Source of the DNA: Pseudomonas sichuanensis
GTDB taxonomy: Bacteria; Pseudomonadota; Gammaproteobacteria; Pseudomonadales; Pseudomonadaceae
Length of the DNA: 64,000 nucleotides
Reading direction: 5' to 3'
Assembly: GCF_003231305.1 (NCBI RefSeq)
Contig: NZ_QKVM01000011.1
Span: 1-64,000, forward strand
The notes under the pieces were generated by a model, which did not search any database, was not told the DNA's origin, and saw only the letters and a program-made list of their open reading frames with translations. Shown one piece after another: positions 6,415 to 14,990 of the stretch; position 1 is the first letter of the stretch, and the number at the start of each line of letters is the position of its first letter. The position numbers and the translations under genes are program-made.

Positions 6415-9291
6415 TTACTGGCAGGCTTCGCAATCCGGCTCGTCGATGGCGCAAGCCTTCGGTACCGGGGCAGGGCCCGCGGCCTGGACCGGGGCGCTGT
6501 CGCCGCCGCTCGACACGGCGTTGAGTTTGCCGGTGTTGATGGTCGACTTCTCGGTGCTGGTCGCGGCCAGGGCACGGAGGTAGTAGGTGGTCTTCAGACC
6601 ACGGTACCAGGCCATGCGGTAGGTCACGTCCAGCTTCTTGCCCGAGGCACCGGCGATGTACAGGTTCAGCGACTGGGCCTGGTCGATCCACTTCTGGCGA
6701 CGGGAGGCGGCATCGACGATCCACTTGGTCTCGACTTCGAACGCGGTGGCGTACAGGTCTTTGAGCTCTTGCGGGATGCGCTCGATCTGCTGCACCGAAC
6801 CGTCGTAGTACTTCAGGTCGTTGATCATCACCGAGTCCCACAGGTCGCGGGCTTTCAGGTCGCGGACCAGGTATGGGTTGATCACGGTGAACTCGCCCGA
6901 CAGGTTCGATTTCACGTACAGGTTCTGGTAGGTCGGCTCGATGGACTGCGACACGCCAGTGATGTTGGCGATGGTCGCGGTCGGCGCGATGGCCATGATG
7001 TTCGAGTTACGAATACCTTTTTGCACGCGCTCGCGCACCGGTGCCCAGTCCAGGCTTTCGGTCAGGTCGACGTCGATGTACTTCTGGCCACGGGCCTCGA
7101 TCAGGATCTGTTGCGAATCCAGCGGCAGGATGCCTTTGGACCACAGCGAACCCTGGAAGGTCTCGTAGGCGCCGCGCTCGTCGGCCAGGTCGCAGGAAGC
7201 CTGGATCGCGTAGTAGCTGACCGCTTCCATCGACTTGTCGGCGAACTCGACGGCAGCGTCGGAACCGTAGGCGATGTGCTGCAGGTACAGCGCGTCCTGG
7301 AAGCCCATGATGCCCAGGCCCACCGGGCGGTGCTTGAGGTTCGAGTTACGCGCCTGCGGCACCGAGTAGTAGTTGATGTCGATCACGTTGTCGAGCATGC
7401 GCACGGCGGTGTTCACGGTGCGTTGCAGCTTGGCGGTGTCCAGCTTGCCGTCGACGATGTGGTTCGGCAGGTTGATCGAGCCCAGGTTGCAGACCGCGAT
7501 CTCGTCCTTGTTGGTGTTCAGGGTGATCTCGGTGCACAGGTTCGAGCTGTGGACCACGCCCACGTGCTGCTGCGGGCTGCGCAGGTTGCACGGGTCCTTG
7601 AAGGTCAGCCATGGGTGGCCGGTCTCGAACAGCATCGAGAGCATCTTGCGCCACAGGTCTTTGGCCTGGATGGTCTTGAACACCTTGATCTTGTTGTACT
7701 CGGTCAGGGCTTCGTAGTACTCGTAGCGCTCTTCGAAGGCCTTGCCGGTCAGGTCGTGCAGATCAGGTACTTCGCTTGGCGAGAACAGGGTCCACTTGCC
7801 GTCATCGAAGACGCGCTTCATGAACAGGTCAGGGATCCAGTTGGCGGTGTTCATGTCGTGGGTACGACGACGGTCATCACCGGTGTTCTTGCGCAGCTCG
7901 ATGAATTCTTCGATGTCCAGGTGCCAGGTTTCCAGGTAGGCACATACGGCGCCTTTGCGCTTGCCACCCTGGTTCACGGCAACGGCGGTGTCGTTGACGA
8001 CTTTAAGGAACGGCACGACGCCTTGCGACTTGCCGTTGGTGCCCTTGATGTACGAGCCCAGGGCGCGCACCGGGGTCCAGTCGTTGCCCAGGCCACCGGC
8101 GAATTTCGACAGCATGGCGTTGTCGTGGATCGCGTGGTAGATGCCCGACAGGTCGTCCGGCACGGTGGTCAGGTAGCAGCTCGACAGCTGCGGGCGCAGG
8201 GTACCGGCGTTGAACAGGGTCGGGGTCGAGGCCATGTAGTCGAACGACGACAACAGGTTGTAGAACTCGATCGCGCGGGCTTCCTTGTCTTTCTCTTCCA
8301 GCGCCAGGCCCATGGCCACACGCATGAAGAACACCTGCGGCAGCTCGAAGCGCACGCCATCCTTGTGGATGAAGTAGCGGTCGTACAGGGTCTGCAGGCC
8401 CAGGTAGGTGAACTGCTGGTCGCGCTCGTGGTTGATCGCCTTGCCCAGTTTTTCCAGGTCGAAGTCGGCCAGGGCCGGGTTGAGCAGTTCGAACTCGATA
8501 CCTTTGGCCACGTAGGCCGGCAGGGCCTTGGCGTACAGGTCGGCCATCTCGTGGTGGGTGGCGCTGTCGGCCACGCCCAGGAAGCCCAGGCCTTCGGCGC
8601 GCAGGGTGTCCATCAGCAGGCGGGCGGTGACGAACGAGTAGTTCGGCTCACGCTCTACCAGGGTGCGGGAAGTCATCACCAGGGCGGTGTTGACGTCCTT
8701 GATGGCCACGCCGTCGTAGAGGTTCTTCAGGGTTTCGCGCTGGATCAGCTCGCCATCGACTTCGGCCAGGCCTTCGCAGGCTTCGCTGATGATGGTGTTC
8801 AGGCGCGCCATGTCCAGCGGCGCCAGGCTGCCGTCGGCCAGGGTGATGCGGATGCTTGGGTGCGGCTCGACCACGGCGCCGGTGTTGGCGCGGGTGGCGC
8901 GCTCTTTGGCGCGCTGGTCGCGGTAGATCACGTAGTCGCGGGCGACTTTCTGCTCGCCGGCGCGCATCAGGGCCAGTTCGACCTGGTCCTGGATTTCTTC
9001 GATGTGGATGGTGCCACCCGATGGCATGCGCCGCTTGAACGTGGCGGTGACCTGCTCGGTCAGGCGCGCGACGGTGTCGTGGATGCGCGACGAAGCGGCA
9101 GCGGTGCCGCCTTCAACTGCGAGGAACGCCTTGGTGATGGCCACGGTGATCTTGTCGTCGGTGTAGGGGACGACAGTACCGTTACGCTTGATCACGCGCA
9201 GTTGGCCTGGGGCGGTGGCAGCCAGGTCCTGGTTGGACTCGGCCTGCGGCGCCAGAGCCTGCGGGTTCTCGCGAGTTGTGTCGGTTTGCAT
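6415..9291 (-). CDS. nrdA: Class Ia ribonucleotide reductase, alpha subunit
   Basis: 958 residues. The catalytic subunit binds NDP substrates and allosteric nucleotides. The N-terminus carries two ATP-cone-like modules in tandem: one beginning LRVIKRNGTVVPYTDDKI (about 30-125) and a second near IRITLADGSLAPLDMARLN (about 145-235), an arrangement known in Pseudomonas. The barrel motifs include SSCYLTTVPDDL, SSNLCTEITLNT and RPVGLGIMGFQDALY. The C-terminal DCEACQ supplies the redox-active CxxC that re-reduces the active site. The start at 9291 is preceded by a GGAGACACCC-type ribosome site. The long leader upstream holds hairpins, an NrdR-like site and a DnaA box. Confidence 0.97.
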   Translation of the reverse strand: MQTDTTRENPQALAPQAESNQDLAATAPGQLRVIKRNGTVVPYTDDKITVAITKAFLAVEGGTAAASSRIHDTVARLTEQVTATFKRRMPSGGTIHIEEIQDQVELALMRAGEQKVARDYVIYRDQRAKERATRANTGAVVEPHPSIRITLADGSLAPLDMARLNTIISEACEGLAEVDGELIQRETLKNLYDGVAIKDVNTALVMTSRTLVEREPNYSFVTARLLMDTLRAEGLGFLGVADSATHHEMADLYAKALPAYVAKGIEFELLNPALADFDLEKLGKAINHERDQQFTYLGLQTLYDRYFIHKDGVRFELPQVFFMRVAMGLALEEKDKEARAIEFYNLLSSFDYMASTPTLFNAGTLRPQLSSCYLTTVPDDLSGIYHAIHDNAMLSKFAGGLGNDWTPVRALGSYIKGTNGKSQGVVPFLKVVNDTAVAVNQGGKRKGAVCAYLETWHLDIEEFIELRKNTGDDRRRTHDMNTANWIPDLFMKRVFDDGKWTLFSPSEVPDLHDLTGKAFEERYEYYEALTEYNKIKVFKTIQAKDLWRKMLSMLFETGHPWLTFKDPCNLRSPQQHVGVVHSSNLCTEITLNTNKDEIAVCNLGSINLPNHIVDGKLDTAKLQRTVNTAVRMLDNVIDINYYSVPQARNSNLKHRPVGLGIMGFQDALYLQHIAYGSDAAVEFADKSMEAVSYYAIQASCDLADERGAYETFQGSLWSKGILPLDSQQILIEARGQKYIDVDLTESLDWAPVRERVQKGIRNSNIMAIAPTATIANITGVSQSIEPTYQNLYVKSNLSGEFTVINPYLVRDLKARDLWDSVMINDLKYYDGSVQQIERIPQELKDLYATAFEVETKWIVDAASRRQKWIDQAQSLNLYIAGASGKKLDVTYRMAWYRGLKTTYYLRALAATSTEKSTINTGKLNAVSSGGDSAPVQAAGPAPVPKACAIDEPDCEACQ

Positions 9292-9305
9292 GGGTGGGTG
9301 TCTCC

Positions 9306-9321
9306 ACAGTTTCTATAGTGT
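9306..9321 (-). promoter_or_regulatory. NrdR-box-like site before nrdA
   Basis: ACACTATAGAAACTGT on the minus strand matches the left half of the NrdR consensus (ACACWATATATWGTGT) well and the right half partly. It lies 15 bp before the nrdA start, unusually close, so it is a weak candidate. Confidence 0.35.
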
Positions 9322-9481
9322 TCAGGCGCCTTTTGGGCGCCCACCGTTCCGTCCACTTGCCTGGTGGCCCAGGCGGGGATGCGCGTGAAGCACACGCATC
9401 CGTCCGCTCGGGCGTACCGACTTCGGGACAGACTCAGGAATAAAGGGCAATAACCTGCCGCTCCCTGGCCGAAGTCAAAGT

Positions 9482-9540
9482 TTTTGGGCGAACCCAAAAT
9501 CTGTTGCTGATGGGTGTCAGGCCTGGCCTGCAACACCCAT
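9482..9540 (-). promoter_or_regulatory. Two strong hairpins in the nrdA leader
   Basis: TTTTGGG/CCCAAAA (9482-9499) is a perfect 7-bp stem whose loop reads TTCG on the minus strand. ATGGGTGT/ACACCCAT (9510-9540) encloses a second CAGGC/GCCTG stem. Neither is followed by a T-run on the minus strand. They lie about 190-250 bases upstream of nrdA and would be in its 5' UTR if the promoter is farther upstream. Confidence 0.5.
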
Positions 9541-9749
9541 GCCCGAACAAGGCCTTGAAAGGGCTTGCCTCGGTCGCCTCCGCAGGAGCGGTTTGGCTGC
9601 TGGAATCACGTTAAGTTCAGTAGGTGAAATTCGCTTGAATTTGCCTGTTGACTTGTGTGTGTGATTTTGCTCGAACCCCAACATCTAGTGGTTCGCTGCG
9701 ATCGGGATACAAGATAATGCGGTCTGGGGGGCTTTGCAAGGCGAGCGCC

Positions 9750-9758
9750 TGTGGATAA
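9750..9758 (-). promoter_or_regulatory. DnaA box upstream of nrdA
   Basis: TTATCCACA on the minus strand is a perfect DnaA box. DnaA control of nrdAB is known in E. coli. The flanking 9541-9749 and 9760-10009 stretches show no gene. Confidence 0.55.
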
Positions 9759-10009
9759 GTTGTGGGTACTTTGTGTGTGATTCCTGGGTAGTCGCTGTAG
9801 GCCTTGTCCCAAGAGGTTTTCACGATTTTTCTGCGTCTCGCCGCCCTTGGGCAGTTTTTTGCGGGCGCGAACCCTATCACAGAAATCGCTTCAGCCAAGG
9901 GGGGTTTGAGGTGATTGGCAGGCGTGAGCCCGGAACGTAGTATCCGGGGGCGATGTTGCTCTTTGGTGAAAGGGAATCATCAGCACAATCAAGTTGTTGT
10001 GGTGCCTGT

Positions 10010-10101
10010 GCGGGCCCATCGCGGGGCAAGCCCGCTCCCACGATGCTCACACCATGATGGGGGAATATCGTGGGAGCGGGCTTGCCCCGCGATGGGCCCG
10101 C
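10010..10101. repeat. REP pair before the RstA-like gene
   Basis: Head-to-head REPs with the GCGGGGCAAGCCCGC core, extended by GCGGGCCCATC on the outside, with a spacer of about 40 bases. It ends 48 bp before the response regulator start. Confidence 0.85.
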
Positions 10102-10148
10102 ATAAGCCTGCAGTGCCCCCGAACAAGACCAACAAAGGGTAAAGGGCC

Positions 10149-10859
10149 ATGGATCAGCCGAACAACCGCATCCTGATCGTCGAGGACGACCAGCGCCTCG
10201 CCGAGCTCACCGCCGAGTACCTCCAGGCCAACGGCTTCGAGGTGGCGGTAGAAGGCGATGGCGGCCGCGCGGCGCGACGCATCATCGACAGCCAGCCCGA
10301 CCTGGTCATCCTCGACCTGATGCTCCCCGGCGAAGACGGCCTGAGCATCTGCCGCCGGGTGCGCGGCCAGTACGCCGGCCCCATCCTCATGCTCACCGCC
10401 CGCAGTGACGAGCTCGACCAGGTCCAGGGCCTGGACCAGGGCGCCGACGACTATGTATGCAAACCGGTGCGCCCACGCCTGTTGCTGGCGCGCATCCATG
10501 CCCTGCTGCGCCGCAGCGAAGCGCCGGAGCGCCAGCAGGCACTGGCCTTCGGCCCGCTGCACATCGACCAGCGCCTGCGCGAGGCGCGCCTGGGCGGCCA
10601 GCTGGTCGAGCTGACCGGCGCCGAATTCGACCTGCTGTGGCTGCTGGCCAGCAACGCCGGGCGGGTGCTGTCGCGCGAGGAAATCTTCACCTCATTGCGC
10701 GGCGTCGGTTACGACGGCCAGGACCGCTCCATCGACGTACGCATCTCCAAGATCCGCCCCAAGATCGGCGATGACCCGATCAACCCGCGCCTGATCAAGA
10801 CCCTGCGCAGCAAGGGCTACCTGTTCGTCGGCGAGGCCGCCCAGGCACCGGCCCCATGA
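10149..10859 (+). CDS. OmpR-family response regulator, RstA-like
   Basis: 236 residues: receiver domain (1-120; acidic pair near IVEDDQRL, phospho-acceptor D56 in ILDLMLPGEDGL, Lys in YVCKPVRPR) and a C-terminal winged-helix DNA-binding domain (ELTGAEFDLLWLLASNAG through SKGYLFVG). It is followed by its kinase with an ATGA overlap, so the two are co-translated. Order and sequence style fit the RstA/RstB family, but the signal in Pseudomonas is not settled. Confidence 0.92.
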   Translation: MDQPNNRILIVEDDQRLAELTAEYLQANGFEVAVEGDGGRAARRIIDSQPDLVILDLMLPGEDGLSICRRVRGQYAGPILMLTARSDELDQVQGLDQGADDYVCKPVRPRLLLARIHALLRRSEAPERQQALAFGPLHIDQRLREARLGGQLVELTGAEFDLLWLLASNAGRVLSREEIFTSLRGVGYDGQDRSIDVRISKIRPKIGDDPINPRLIKTLRSKGYLFVGEAAQAPAP

Positions 10860-12460
10860 ATTCCATTTTCCTGCGCGTCTATGGCGGCATGCTCGCCGTG
10901 CTGGTACTGGTGGCCGTGCTCGGCGTGCTCAGCCTGCACCTGGCCAACGAGGTGCGTGCTGGCCAGCACCGCGAAGGCCTGGCCCAAGGCACCTTCAGCC
11001 TGATGGCCGACAACCTGGCCCAGCAGAACGACGTGGAGCGCAAGCGTTCGCTGGTGATCTGGGAGCGGTTGCTGGGGGTGCCGCTCGACCTGCAACCCCT
11101 GTCGGCTTTCACCCTCGATGGCGGCCAGCGCGCACGGCTGTACCGCGACCTGGTGGTGGTGGAAAAGACCGGCCCGCATGCCGCCCGGGTGCTGCGCCGG
11201 ATCGGGCGCGAAGACCAGTTGCTGGTGGCCGAGGTCAAGCAGGTCAGCGAGCAGCTGGCGCGTGCCACCCTTTATCTGCTGGCCGACGAACTGGTGCGTT
11301 ACCCGGTCACCGAACAACAGAGCCGCCTGGCGCAGATCCGCCAGAGCAAGGGCTTTGGCTTCGACATCGCCCTGCAACGCATCGAGCGTGCGGCGCTGGA
11401 TGACGACCAGCGGCGCCGGGTGGAGGAGGGCGACACGGTGATGGCGCTGGGCAAGGACGGTGACTCGATCCGCGTGTTTTCGGGCTTGCCCGGCTCGCCC
11501 TGGGTACTGGAGATCGGCCCGCTGCACCAGCTCAACCCGTACCCGCCGCAGTTGCTGATTCTGATCGCCTTTCTTGGCCTGTGCCTGATCGGCCTGGTGG
11601 TGTACCTGCTGGTGCGCCAGTTGGAGCGGCGCGTCTCGGGCCTGGAAGTGGCTGCCACGCGCATCGCCCAGGGCAGCCTCGATACCCGCGTGCCGGCCGG
11701 TGACGCCGACTCGGTCGGGCGCCTGGCCGAAGCCTTCAATGGCATGGCCGAGCACCTGCAGCGTTCGCTGACCATGCAGCGCGAGCTGGTGCGGGCGGTG
11801 TCCCACGAATTGCGCACGCCGGTGGCGCGCCTGCGCTTCGGCCTGGAGATGATCGAGAGCGCCAGCACCGAGCAGGCCCGGGCCAAGCACCTGGCCGGCA
11901 TGGACGGCGATATCCAGGACCTGGACAAGCTGGTCGACGAGATGCTGACCTACGCCCGACTGGAGCAGGGCGCTCCGGCCTTGCTGTTCCAGGCGGTGGA
12001 CCTGGATGACCTGCTGGCCCGGGTGATCGACGAGTTGGCCCCGCTGCGCGCCGATGTGCGCGTGCTGCGCGGCGAATGCCATGGGCTGGACGGCGGCGCT
12101 GCCTGGGTCGAGGCCGAGCCGCGCTACTTGCACCGCGCCTTGCAGAACCTGGTGCGCAATGCCATGCGCCACGCCGAGTCCGAGGTGCGCCTGAGCTATC
12201 AACTCGGCCAGCAGCGTTGCCGTATCGATGTGGAGGATGACGGGCCGGGCATACCGGAGGGGGTATGGGACCGGATTTTCACCCCGTTCACCCGCCTGGA
12301 CGACAGCCGCACCCGCGCCTCGGGCGGGCATGGCCTGGGCCTGTCGATCGTGCGGCGGATCATCTACTGGCACGGCGGCCGCGCCCTGGTGGGGCGTAGC
12401 GAGCAGTTGGGCGGGGCGTGTTTCAGCCTGAGCTGGCCGCGCGAGCAGCCACGGGATTAA
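10856..12460 (+). CDS. Sensor histidine kinase, RstB-like
   Basis: 534 residues. A first transmembrane helix lies near 8-30, then a periplasmic region, a second helix near 228-250 (LLILIAFLGLCLIGLVVYLL), a HAMP linker, the HisKA motif VSHELRTPVARLRF with H317, and the catalytic domain (N-box LVRNAMRHAE, G-boxes VEDDGPGIPEG and GGHGLGLSIVRR). It is translationally coupled to the upstream regulator. Its stop codon overlaps that of the convergent phosphopantetheinyl transferase gene, leaving no room for a terminator between them. Confidence 0.92.
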   Translation: MNSIFLRVYGGMLAVLVLVAVLGVLSLHLANEVRAGQHREGLAQGTFSLMADNLAQQNDVERKRSLVIWERLLGVPLDLQPLSAFTLDGGQRARLYRDLVVVEKTGPHAARVLRRIGREDQLLVAEVKQVSEQLARATLYLLADELVRYPVTEQQSRLAQIRQSKGFGFDIALQRIERAALDDDQRRRVEEGDTVMALGKDGDSIRVFSGLPGSPWVLEIGPLHQLNPYPPQLLILIAFLGLCLIGLVVYLLVRQLERRVSGLEVAATRIAQGSLDTRVPAGDADSVGRLAEAFNGMAEHLQRSLTMQRELVRAVSHELRTPVARLRFGLEMIESASTEQARAKHLAGMDGDIQDLDKLVDEMLTYARLEQGAPALLFQAVDLDDLLARVIDELAPLRADVRVLRGECHGLDGGAAWVEAEPRYLHRALQNLVRNAMRHAESEVRLSYQLGQQRCRIDVEDDGPGIPEGVWDRIFTPFTRLDDSRTRASGGHGLGLSIVRRIIYWHGGRALVGRSEQLGGACFSLSWPREQPRD

Positions 12461-13158
12461 ACGCTGATAAGGCTGAGCAGGTGGCCGTCCTGCACGCAGA
12501 ACTGGCCATCGAGCTCGACGCCGTGGCGCCACTGTGCCGACAGGTCGGCCAGCAGGCGCAGGCGGGCGTGGCCATCGGCGGACCATGCCAGCAGCTCGGC
12601 GTGCTCGAAGTAGAAGCGTTGTCGGGTCAGCGGGTAGAGCGTCTTGAACAGGCTTTCCTTGAGCGAGAAGGTCAGGGTCACGGCCAGGGCCTGCTGGCTG
12701 CGGTCCAGGCGTTCCAGTTCGGCGGGGGTGAGGATCTCGCCGGCCAGGCGTTCGGCACGCTCCTCGCTCAGCAGGCTTTCCTGATCCAGCCCCAGGCCGC
12801 GGCAGGCGCTGTCGGCCGCCACCACAGCGGCGGCCCAGCCCTTGCCGTGGGTGATCGAACCGTGGATGCCGGCGGGCCAGATCGGCGAGCGGTCCTCGTG
12901 AGTGGCGGGTACATAGTCGCGGCCATCCAGGCGCTGCAGGGCCTCGCGGGCGCATACGCGGCCGGCCAGGTACTCGGCCTGGCGCTTGGCCACCGAGCGT
13001 TGCAGGCTGGCGCTTTGCGCGATGCCGGCGCGCTGGAAGTCATCGGCGGCGAGCTGGGCCGGGTCGAAGGCGCAACTGACCAGCACCGCGCCGGGGACCG
13101 GACGGGGCAGGGGCCAGTGGTGCTGAAGGGGGGCGCAGCAGGCGGGGAGTCTGTTCAT
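12457..13158 (-). CDS. 4'-phosphopantetheinyl transferase (EntD/PcpS family)
   Basis: 234 residues. It transfers phosphopantetheine from CoA to carrier proteins of siderophore and fatty-acid synthesis. Family motifs are present: GRDYVPATHEDRSPIWPAG, then GSITHGKGWAAAVVA (substrate loop), GLGLDQE (metal-binding acidic residue) and the FSLKESLFKTLYPLT block (W/F-x-x-KEa signature). MNRLPACC at 13158 is chosen because it gives the normal family length; the longer frame runs into the REP pair upstream. Confidence 0.9.
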   Translation of the reverse strand: MNRLPACCAPLQHHWPLPRPVPGAVLVSCAFDPAQLAADDFQRAGIAQSASLQRSVAKRQAEYLAGRVCAREALQRLDGRDYVPATHEDRSPIWPAGIHGSITHGKGWAAAVVAADSACRGLGLDQESLLSEERAERLAGEILTPAELERLDRSQQALAVTLTFSLKESLFKTLYPLTRQRFYFEHAELLAWSADGHARLRLLADLSAQWRHGVELDGQFCVQDGHLLSLISV

Positions 13159-13206
13159 GGCGGGTATTGTGCCAGCCGTTGGGCGGGCGGTGGAGCTGAA
13201 ATTGCT

Positions 13207-13310
13207 GGGGCTGCTTCGCAGCCCTTCGCGGCACAAGGCCGCTCCTACAGGAGATCGCGTGCCCCTGTAGGAGCGGCCTTGTGCCGCGAACGGGCCGCAA
13301 AGCGGCCCCA
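13207..13310. repeat. REP pair of the GTAGGAGCGGCC type
   Basis: Two inverted copies of the second REP family of this genome (core AGGAGCGGCCTTGTGCCGCG) with flanking GGCCGC/GCGGCC stems, filling the gap between two minus-strand genes. Confidence 0.85.
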
Positions 13311-13317
13311 GCGGTTT

Positions 13318-14115
13318 TCAATCAAACGCCGACTTGAGGAACGCCTGCATATCCTTCCATGAGCTCTCATCCGCCGCTTTGTCATAACCAATGTCCGGCC
13401 CGCCATGCTCGCCATGGCTCAACCGATCGGCATCCGGGTTGGTAAACCCATGCTTGGCCCCTGGAATCCCGACGAATTTATAGTCGGCCTTGGCCGCATC
13501 CATCTCTGCCTTGAACGCCGCCACCTGCTCCGGCGTGACCATGCTGTCGGCCTCGCCATGCTCCACCAGGATCTTGGCCCGGATCACGTCGGGCTTGGCC
13601 GGCGTCTGGGTGGCCAGTGCGCCGTGGAAACTCACCACGGCATCGAGCTTCTCGCCGCGGCGCGCGGCGTCGAGCACCACCTTGCCGCCGAAGCAGTAGC
13701 CCACGGCGGCCAACTGGTGTTGCCGGGTGTTGGGCTGCAGCTTCAACAGCTCCAGCCCCGCATCGAAGCGTTTGGCGGCCGCCTGCGGGTCCTTCATCGC
13801 CGCCGCCATGAACGCCTGGGCATCCTGCGGGTGCTCGGTGTGCTTGCCGTCGCCGTACATGTCGATGGCCAGGGCGTTGTAGCCCAGCGCCGCGAAATCC
13901 CGGGCGCGGCGCTTGGCGTAATCGTTCAGGCCCCACCATTCATGCACCACGACGATACCGGGGCGTTTGCCTTCGACCGCGTCGTCATAGGCGTAGTAAC
14001 CGATCAGGGGGGTGCCGTCGGCATCCTGGTAGCGGATCTCGCGGGTCTGCACCGCTGCCTGGGCAAGGGCGGTACTGCACAGCAGGGCCAGGGCAAGCAG
14101 GGAACGCATGGGCAA
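13318..14115 (-). CDS. Dienelactone hydrolase family protein, exported
   Basis: 265 residues with a signal peptide (MRSLLALALLCSTALAQA). Alpha/beta hydrolase fold: VVVHEWWGLNDYAKRRARDFA, the nucleophile motif GYCFGG (Cys as in dienelactone hydrolases), then HGEADSMVT (Asp region) and PGAKHGFTNPD (His). Family members open lactones or esters; the exported form here is likely periplasmic and its substrate is unknown. It is divergent from oprH, whose promoter lies in the gap. Confidence 0.88.
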   Translation of the reverse strand: MPMRSLLALALLCSTALAQAAVQTREIRYQDADGTPLIGYYAYDDAVEGKRPGIVVVHEWWGLNDYAKRRARDFAALGYNALAIDMYGDGKHTEHPQDAQAFMAAAMKDPQAAAKRFDAGLELLKLQPNTRQHQLAAVGYCFGGKVVLDAARRGEKLDAVVSFHGALATQTPAKPDVIRAKILVEHGEADSMVTPEQVAAFKAEMDAAKADYKFVGIPGAKHGFTNPDADRLSHGEHGGPDIGYDKAADESSWKDMQAFLKSAFD

Positions 14116-14142
14116 AGCTCCTTCTTTTGCGGTGGGTATTTC

Positions 14143-14181
14143 GTTCAGCCGGGGTTCAGGCCGGGTTCAGCGGTGGTTCAG
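14143..14181 (+). promoter_or_regulatory. Four tandem PhoP half-sites at the oprH promoter
   Basis: GTTCAG occurs at 14143, 14154, 14165 and 14176, exactly 11 bp apart, making two or three overlapping PhoP boxes on one DNA face. A TACTCT -10 candidate begins at 14193, 11 bp after the last half-site, the spacing expected for a PhoP-activated promoter lacking a good -35. This supports PhoP control of oprH-phoPQ at low Mg2+. Confidence 0.85.
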
Positions 14182-14241
14182 GGCGTCCTCCCTACTCTAG
14201 TCCCCAGACCGAAACAGCGCATCCAACTGGAGTACGAACCC

Positions 14242-14847
14242 ATGAAAACCTTCAACACCCTGCTTGCCGCCATGGCCGTTTGCGCCGCTGGCATCGCCAC
14301 CACTGCCCAGGCCGACGACACCTTCGCCAGCCTCACCTATGGCCAGACCAGCGACAAGGTCCGCAAGTCCGGCCTGCTGCAGAGCAACACCGACCACCTG
14401 AACACCGATGGCGTCATCGCCAAGGACGGTACCTGGGGCGTGCGCCTGGGCCAGATGAACAACCAGGGCCGCTACTACCTGACCTACGACAACGTCTCGG
14501 GCGAGCACAGCGGCCTCAAGCTGCGCCAGGAAAACCTGCTCGGCAGCTACGACCTGTTCCTGCCGGTGGGCGATACCACCAAGCTGTTCGGCGGTGCGTC
14601 GCTGGGCGTGACCAAACTGTCCCAGGAGTCCTCCGGCTACAGCCGCGACACCGATACCGGCTACGCCGTCGGCCTGCAGGGCGGCGTGCTGCAGCAGGTC
14701 ACCGACAATGCCTCGGTGGAGTTGGGCTACCGCTACCTGCGCAGCAACGCCAGCACCGAGCTGTCGCCCCATGACGGCGCGAAGATCGGTACCCTGCGCC
14801 TGAACAGCAGCGCGCAGACTTACCTGGCGGCCAACTACAAGTTCTGA
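14242..14847 (+). CDS. oprH: Outer membrane protein OprH
   Basis: 201 residues: a signal peptide ending TTAQA, then a small beta-barrel with alternating strands (DDTFASLTYGQTSD, TWGVRLGQMNNQG, ASVELGYRYLRSN) and a terminal aromatic (YLAANYKF). OprH is the lipopolysaccharide-binding barrel induced by low Mg2+ that stabilises the outer membrane against cationic antimicrobials. It heads the phoPQ transcription unit and has the PhoP half-sites upstream. The ATG at 14242 is preceded by a CTGGAGTACG ribosome site. Loops differ between species, so family identity rests on context as well as fold. Confidence 0.9.
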   Translation: MKTFNTLLAAMAVCAAGIATTAQADDTFASLTYGQTSDKVRKSGLLQSNTDHLNTDGVIAKDGTWGVRLGQMNNQGRYYLTYDNVSGEHSGLKLRQENLLGSYDLFLPVGDTTKLFGGASLGVTKLSQESSGYSRDTDTGYAVGLQGGVLQQVTDNASVELGYRYLRSNASTELSPHDGAKIGTLRLNSSAQTYLAANYKF

Positions 14848-14869
14848 GGTCGCTGTTATTCTGTACCGG

Positions 14870-14959
14870 CCCATTCGCGGGTAAACCCGCTCCCACAGGT
14901 CAAGTGCAAGCCTATAGTGCGATGCAGTACCTGTGGGAGCGGGTTTACCCGCGAATGGG
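14870..14959. repeat. REP pair between oprH and phoP
   Basis: Inverted REPs with the GCGGGTAAACCCGC core and about 40 bp between them. Lying inside the transcription unit, it could raise oprH mRNA over phoPQ mRNA. Confidence 0.85.
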
Positions 14960-14990
14960 ATCGCACTGGCAACCGAAAAAGGAGAGTTGC

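Noticed and set aside
6769..9318. Very long open frame on the plus strand opposite nrdA
   Set aside because: It is a by-product of high-GC codon use on the opposite strand: composition is Val/Gln/His/Gly-rich without motifs, and nrdA on the other strand is certain.
10817..12955. Minus-strand open frame of about 700 codons opposite the RstB-like kinase
   Set aside because: It overlaps both the kinase and the phosphopantetheinyl transferase, each with clear family motifs, and has no recognisable domain itself.
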